Of a stretch of 64,000 nt of DNA, positions 59,630-64,000 are shown piece by piece. The position numbers were made by a program, and so were the translations under genes. Origin of the DNA: Neophaeococcomyces mojaviensis (Eukaryota; Ascomycota; Eurotiomycetes; Chaetothyriales); NCBI GenBank assembly GCA_030247915.1, contig JAPDRQ010000124.1:1-64000 (forward strand), given 5' to 3'. Numbering within the stretch: the first letter of the stretch is position 1; each line of letters opens with the position of its first letter. The notes under the pieces were generated by a model, which saw nothing but the letters and a program-made list of their open reading frames with translations, was not told where the DNA came from and ran no database searches.

Positions 59630-60694
59630 ATGAATATGGCCTCATCTCAGCAGCAGCATAACAATGCTACTGCTCAAGTAGCCGAGAAGGTTATGAGAAG
59701 GATCGAAATTGCAAAAGTACTACCCGTTGACCGCCTTCAACGAGCCCTCAACTGACTGTTTCAGGTTGCTAGAAATCTTCAAGACTGTCTTGCATTTGCA
59801 AGCTTCAAGGCTCAAAATGGCTGGCAGGACCGCACATTGAGCACCATCGAACCAGAAATTACAGAGAAGCTGGCAAGAAGGAAAAGACCATATCCTGAAG
59901 ATATGCATTCATCGGATGCTTCGTCCACTCTTTCCGACGACCTCACAATCTCCTCACATACTGTCGTCCCTTCCGACCCTGCCCAATCATATGCCGAGTC
60001 AAGAAAACGAGTTCGTGCATCTTCAAATTCAGGTCCAGAAAGAGGCGGACACTCTATCGGCTGGAGACAGAACAATGGAATGGCACAATCGTCTCCTGTG
60101 CTTGACCGCTTACAAACAGTCGAAGCTTACCCCTCTTTGCAAGACTCACCTATGTTTGATGCACCTTCAACTCCGGATCATGCAGATCAAGGCAATGGCA
60201 TGCCGGCTATGCAAGAGCCGGCTAGCAGCGTAATATCCTCCTCACCTCCTAGAACACCGCCTCCTGCTCGTCGAAATCTGGCAAGCACAAAGCAAGCTGG
60301 TGCCGACCTCTTGCTATACCTCGCCAACTCACCTCGGACACCAGCGGTGCACGTTCAACACATATCTAGCACATCGAAAGAGCCCCCATCCACACCGCCC
60401 CATCAGCATGGAAACCTTCCATCTTCGATGATGCAGACTCCCGGCAACCTCGGCCTCTTCAATGGTGCTCTCCAAACACCTGGAAATTTCAATCTTGCCG
60501 ATTTTTGCAATGTCACACCTTCACCTGCTCAAGCACAATTCAATCGACATGGCACTCCTGCACTTAGTCGAACACCCTGTCGGTCCACGAGAAGGGGTCT
60601 CAACTTTGACGCTTTAGCTCCACCTTCACCGTCGGCACAACGAAAACCTTCTCAAGGTCTTGCTCTCCAGCTTGGCGACGAGATTGCAAGATAA
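59630..60694 (+). CDS. Whi5/Nrm1-family G1/S transcription repressor
   Basis: Exons 59630-59716 and 59765-60694 are joined over a 48-bp intron with a CTGAC branch site, giving 338 aa from MNMASSQQQHNN. An in-frame ATG at 59597 would add 11 residues. Splicing joins RRIEIAK to VARNLQDCLAFASFKAQNGW, which with QDRTLSTIEPEI is the Whi5/Nrm1 GTB-type motif that binds SBF/MBF. The rest is disordered and rich in Ser-Pro and Thr-Pro sites (for example SSPPRTPPPARR, LANSPRTPAV and QTPGN repeated twice), as expected of a Cdk-controlled repressor, plus KRKR-like basic patches. In yeast these proteins hold SBF or MBF genes off in G1 or after S phase. Whi5 or Nrm1 cannot be told apart here. Confidence 0.8.
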
Positions 60695-62292
60695 TAGCCA
60701 CTGGATTGACACCACTGCGGTGTCAATTACCATATCTGCATTCTGCAAAAATTTAAATACGGCCAAATAGCCTCGTCAGTTTTATTTACGCTTTTCTACG
60801 AGATATGGAATGTTTGACATGGATACAATCGGCTGGAAGAGAAGGATGTCACTATCAGCATATAGTTCTACAGAAAGTGTCAGCATAAGAAGGCACTGTG
60901 TCACGTTATTGATTTTTTTTTAGCGAGCGTCTGCGATAGTTACTGCATTGTAAGCCACTACTGAGAGGATGAAGACGCTGACCGTGCAGATCAAGTACGT
61001 AGCCTATGAGTATATAGTCAATCAATCAAATGTGATCACAACCCTGTTATGATGTAGGAAGAAGGTCCTGCTAAGTTGTGGAGAGATGTTCGTGCTCAGC
61101 CATCCTAACAGCCCCAGCCAAATAAGGAGGTTGGCAAGAAATGTATTCGAATGTCCTTCTGTTAGCCTCTTGATATCACCTAACCACTGTTGTCAAAACA
61201 TTGTAATGATAAATGATATCACCACATCACAGCTTCCTCAAAATCAACAGTCGCCCATTTTCGACCCTCTTAATAGTGATCATGAAGCAGATTACTGGTC
61301 GACGATGTACCGGGCAACGCGAAAACGCGAAAAAATCGCGGTATGGACACGTTGAGTTGGGAATACGCGCACCATTACTCTAAACCTTGTGAGATCTGGT
61401 ATGAATTGAGTTTGCGTTGATGGCCTTTACTAAAGGTGGGCAAAGCAGGTTCAACAAGCTCCATTGGTGATGCTTCACTCGCGTGTCTGCGAGTCAGCAA
61501 TAAATCAGCACTAAATGACAACTTGAGGCTGAAAATTCGAGCAATTGCATCAGTGCTACCATACGTAGCTATTCGGGTTTATATCTTTGAGTCGTAGATG
61601 CACGACGACGCACCCCTGCAATATTCTCAGACCAGTCGATGCCTTGTAATATTTGATTGGCAGCTATGACAAGAAATTGGCCAGCTAGCCACTTCCTGGA
61701 GTATGCACCTGGTTGTTCACTTTCCCCTCCTTTTGCGGCTAGCCTCCCCTAAAGGAAACTCGGTACGCAGATCACGCCTGATTGGTCTGGTACAGTGCGA
61801 AAACCACATACAGTCCAACTTCTGCACAGAAAGGTGTTGCAAAGCTGAATATGGGCCGATGGGCTCTCCCCTTTCCTCACGGGAAGTCGTGATAGTTCTT
61901 GCTGTTATTTTTGCTATCGTCCGCCAAGGCACTTTCTTTCGCGTTCTCTACCCCCACTTTCCCCCAAGACGTGCCGACCTCTAACTTTTTTGGTTCTGCT
62001 GACACAGCAATCCTCATAACATTTCATTTGACGAGAAAAATCTCCACAAACCAGATCTGACTCTGCTTCCTGCAGCCCTATGTAAGGCAAAGACCAAGCG
62101 CAAGCAACACAAGGGGGCATTCGAGTTGGACTTGATCCTCTTTCGATGATTGAACACATGACCTTAACTGACAGTACTCACGACCAGAATGAGAAACTAG
62201 GATCAAAGCCACATGCTCATGAATGTGCTTAATAGATATGCGACAAAAATTTCGTCCTCTCCCAGGTGATCACAGCATTTGATGGCCCATCA
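60695..62292. other. Intergenic, no gene recognised
   Basis: 3' flank of the Whi5/Nrm1 gene, then about 1.5 kb without a supported gene. At 61318-61337 GCGAAAACGCGAAAAAATCG contains closely spaced CGCGAAA cores of MBF/E2F type. The end is the promoter of the Zn2Cys6 gene. Confidence 0.45.
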
Positions 62293-64000
62293 ATGAATTT
62301 TCAGGCCACCTTCGTCGAACACCCAGCGCGTGTCAAGAAGAAGCACAAGAAAACTCGAACCGGATGCGTCACATGCAAAGCTAGGAGAGTAAAATGTGAC
62401 GAGAAGAAGCCCATCTGCGACAAATGTCGTGCACTCGACAAAAATTGCTTCTATCAACCAAACCCAAAATCACCCTTCACGGAGTCATCCCAAGTTGCAG
62501 CACACAAAGTCCGAGACCCTTTGCCTGAGCTTGCGCTGTTTCCGATCGAGCGCACGCCTGAAACGGCACAATTACAGCAATTTTGTATGAACACAAGCCT
62601 TTCTGTCTTCAAGAATCTTGGACGTCCGTTTGAGACATTCTGGACTTCAGCAGTGCCTAAGCTTAGTTTCTCCGAGCCATGTGTTGCGCATATTATGGTT
62701 GCGCTTGCCGCCAGGCAACGAGCATCGTTCTATGTTAACGAAGCCGCCGAGCGCCCCCACCTGGTCAAAGTATATAACAAGCATTACATGGACGCACTCA
62801 GCCTATTAGCAAGCCCGGATTCCAGAAACAAGCCAGAGATGATTCTACTTTGCTGCTTGATGTTCATTAGCATGGAGAACGTGGATGACACAGTTTCGAA
62901 TTCATTCCTCCACCTCCGCTCGGGACTGCAAGTGCTGAGAGAGTGGAAGAGCAAACGTCGACCATCAACACCAGGAAACATCTCAGCAGGAGACGATCTG
63001 ATCCAACGAACTCTAGAGCCAATGTTTGCCCGCTTCGAGGCAGCAGTCAGTCCATCAATATATCCTGACCACCAAGACAAACCACCCGTTGCGTTACAAT
63101 GGACCATACCCGAACTGCCTACCTCATTCGAAAACCTCGCGACTGCGCGTGGAGCACTATATGAAATAGCGCAGTGGGTTTTCAGCCAAGGGAATCACCA
63201 GATGCTCTTCCACAGACCACACTCTCAAGCATTCCTCGATACTCTTGACCTATGCCTGCAATGGCGGACTTTGTTGGACAAATATAGCATTGACCATCCT
63301 AATGACGCTGAAACATACAAATCAGCTATACTTGCCCTTGAAACGAATCACCAGCTGCTTACGCTGCTTATCAAATGTACTACGATTCCAAACGAGTTAC
63401 TATGGGGTGCTTATACAAATATGCTCGACACAATCCTCAGTAATATCGAAGCTCTTGATAAAAAAGGGCTGTCCAGGTTGCCTCAACGTCGGACGCCGAT
63501 GAGTCTCCTACCGAGAATGATGCCAGCGTTGTTCGCTGTGTCTATCATATCTCGAAGGAAGGCAGCGAAGAAGCGAGCTCTGGAAATGATTCAAAATATC
63601 CATGCAGACAACCACAAAGACCAGTGTTTCGTAGCTGTAATTGCAGATGGTGTGATCCGGCTTGAAGAAACGCTCGAACAGGCAAGTGTCATGCAGTTGA
63701 GTACTATGGACACCCGGATAAGACCTATAATGGCGGAGCTTGTTCCTGGGTGGCCGGGTAAGGTGGTGCTGACATACACAAGGCCGTTCGTACGACCGCT
63801 CATCGAAGAGGATCCGATGCTTGGTCCGATAGTAGCGGCGGCACCAACAGACAAAATTGAGTTGCCATGGAGGTCGAGGGAGGCGCCACCGTCAAGAGTG
63901 GTATGGCTATGGCCAGTGATTGAGTTCCTGAGGCTTGCGGGATCTAGTGGATTGGTTGGACCGAATACTGGGCATTGTCTTTGCAAAACTTACGGAGCAT
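62293..64000 (+). CDS. Zn2Cys6 fungal transcription factor, cut by the window end
   Basis: An open frame of at least 569 codons from the ATG at 62293 (MNFQATFVEHPARVKKKHKK) with no stop before the window ends. The zinc cluster is CVTCKARRVKC then CDKCRALDKNC with spacing C-x2-C-x6-C-x6-C-x2-C-x6-C, preceded by a Lys/Arg-rich stretch that could act as a nuclear signal. A short Pro-rich linker leads to a long helical regulatory region typical of fungal factors (for example HIMVALAARQRASFYVNEAA). The C-terminus lies beyond 64000. Upstream an AG at 62257-62258 could be an acceptor of an earlier exon in the same frame, so the start is likely but not certain. Target genes are unknown. Confidence 0.93.
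   Translation, partial: MNFQATFVEHPARVKKKHKKTRTGCVTCKARRVKCDEKKPICDKCRALDKNCFYQPNPKSPFTESSQVAAHKVRDPLPELALFPIERTPETAQLQQFCMNTSLSVFKNLGRPFETFWTSAVPKLSFSEPCVAHIMVALAARQRASFYVNEAAERPHLVKVYNKHYMDALSLLASPDSRNKPEMILLCCLMFISMENVDDTVSNSFLHLRSGLQVLREWKSKRRPSTPGNISAGDDLIQRTLEPMFARFEAAVSPSIYPDHQDKPPVALQWTIPELPTSFENLATARGALYEIAQWVFSQGNHQMLFHRPHSQAFLDTLDLCLQWRTLLDKYSIDHPNDAETYKSAILALETNHQLLTLLIKCTTIPNELLWGAYTNMLDTILSNIEALDKKGLSRLPQRRTPMSLLPRMMPALFAVSIISRRKAAKKRALEMIQNIHADNHKDQCFVAVIADGVIRLEETLEQASVMQLSTMDTRIRPIMAELVPGWPGKVVLTYTRPFVRPLIEEDPMLGPIVAAAPTDKIELPWRSREAPPSRVVWLWPVIEFLRLAGSSGLVGPNTGHCLCKTYGA

Overview
The window looks like a piece of nuclear chromosome from a filamentous ascomycete (Pezizomycotina). 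The evidence is short GT-AG introns of about 45-62 bp with CTAAC/CTGAC-type branch sites, pyrimidine-rich leaders upstream of start codons, two Zn2Cys6 regulators, a WSC-domain sensor, and single-copy orthologues in their usual filamentous-fungal forms (STE7, SPT6, NAB3, NPR2, MTC1, AIM24, TSR4, PET112). A Dothideomycete-like genome is my guess; class cannot be fixed from sequence alone. Exon ends below were placed by matching splice signals to reading frame and family conservation.

Layout. 0-5 kb: an AMSH-type JAMM deubiquitinase and a WSC-domain cell-wall sensor-like membrane protein. 5-13 kb: gene-poor, with an uncertain Cys-rich minus-strand gene, a promoter-like segment with a small ORF, and a Zn2Cys6 transcription factor. 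13-18 kb: NPR2 (TORC1 inhibition), an intron-containing tRNA-Leu(UAA), a decayed coding relic and a mitochondrial ICT1-type peptidyl-tRNA hydrolase. 18-34 kb is dense housekeeping: NAB3, AIM24, MTC1, a STE7-type MAPKK, SPT6 and a probable MED9. 34-45 kb: an F-box protein, a TA-rich repeat relic, an alpha/beta-hydrolase fused to a dual-specificity phosphatase, a cytochrome P450 and mitochondrial GatB. 45-54 kb: a MITE-like inverted-repeat element, a secreted histidine-acid-phosphatase-like protein, an orphan STAND N-terminal-domain protein, a second F-box protein and TSR4/PDCD2. 54-64 kb: a YIL108W-family zinc metallopeptidase with a jacalin domain, broken by a 203-bp insertion, then a Whi5/Nrm1-family G1/S repressor and a Zn2Cys6 factor that runs off the window.

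Functional themes. Several neighbours belong to RNA polymerase II transcription and RNA processing (SPT6, NAB3, MED9) or to mitochondrial translation and biogenesis (ICT1, GatB, AIM24), but the order looks like ordinary fungal synteny. Nothing resembles a biosynthetic cluster or a defence island. Divergent pairs share short promoters (ICT1/NAB3, STE7/SPT6, GatB/phosphatase, F-box/TSR4).

The most striking observation is at 56049-56269. A perfect, uninterrupted CT tract of 185 bp sits inside a conserved exon, flanked by two identical 18-bp direct repeats. Removing exactly one repeat plus the tract (203 bp) restores an 813-codon frame across three exons; with it the gene is frameshifted.
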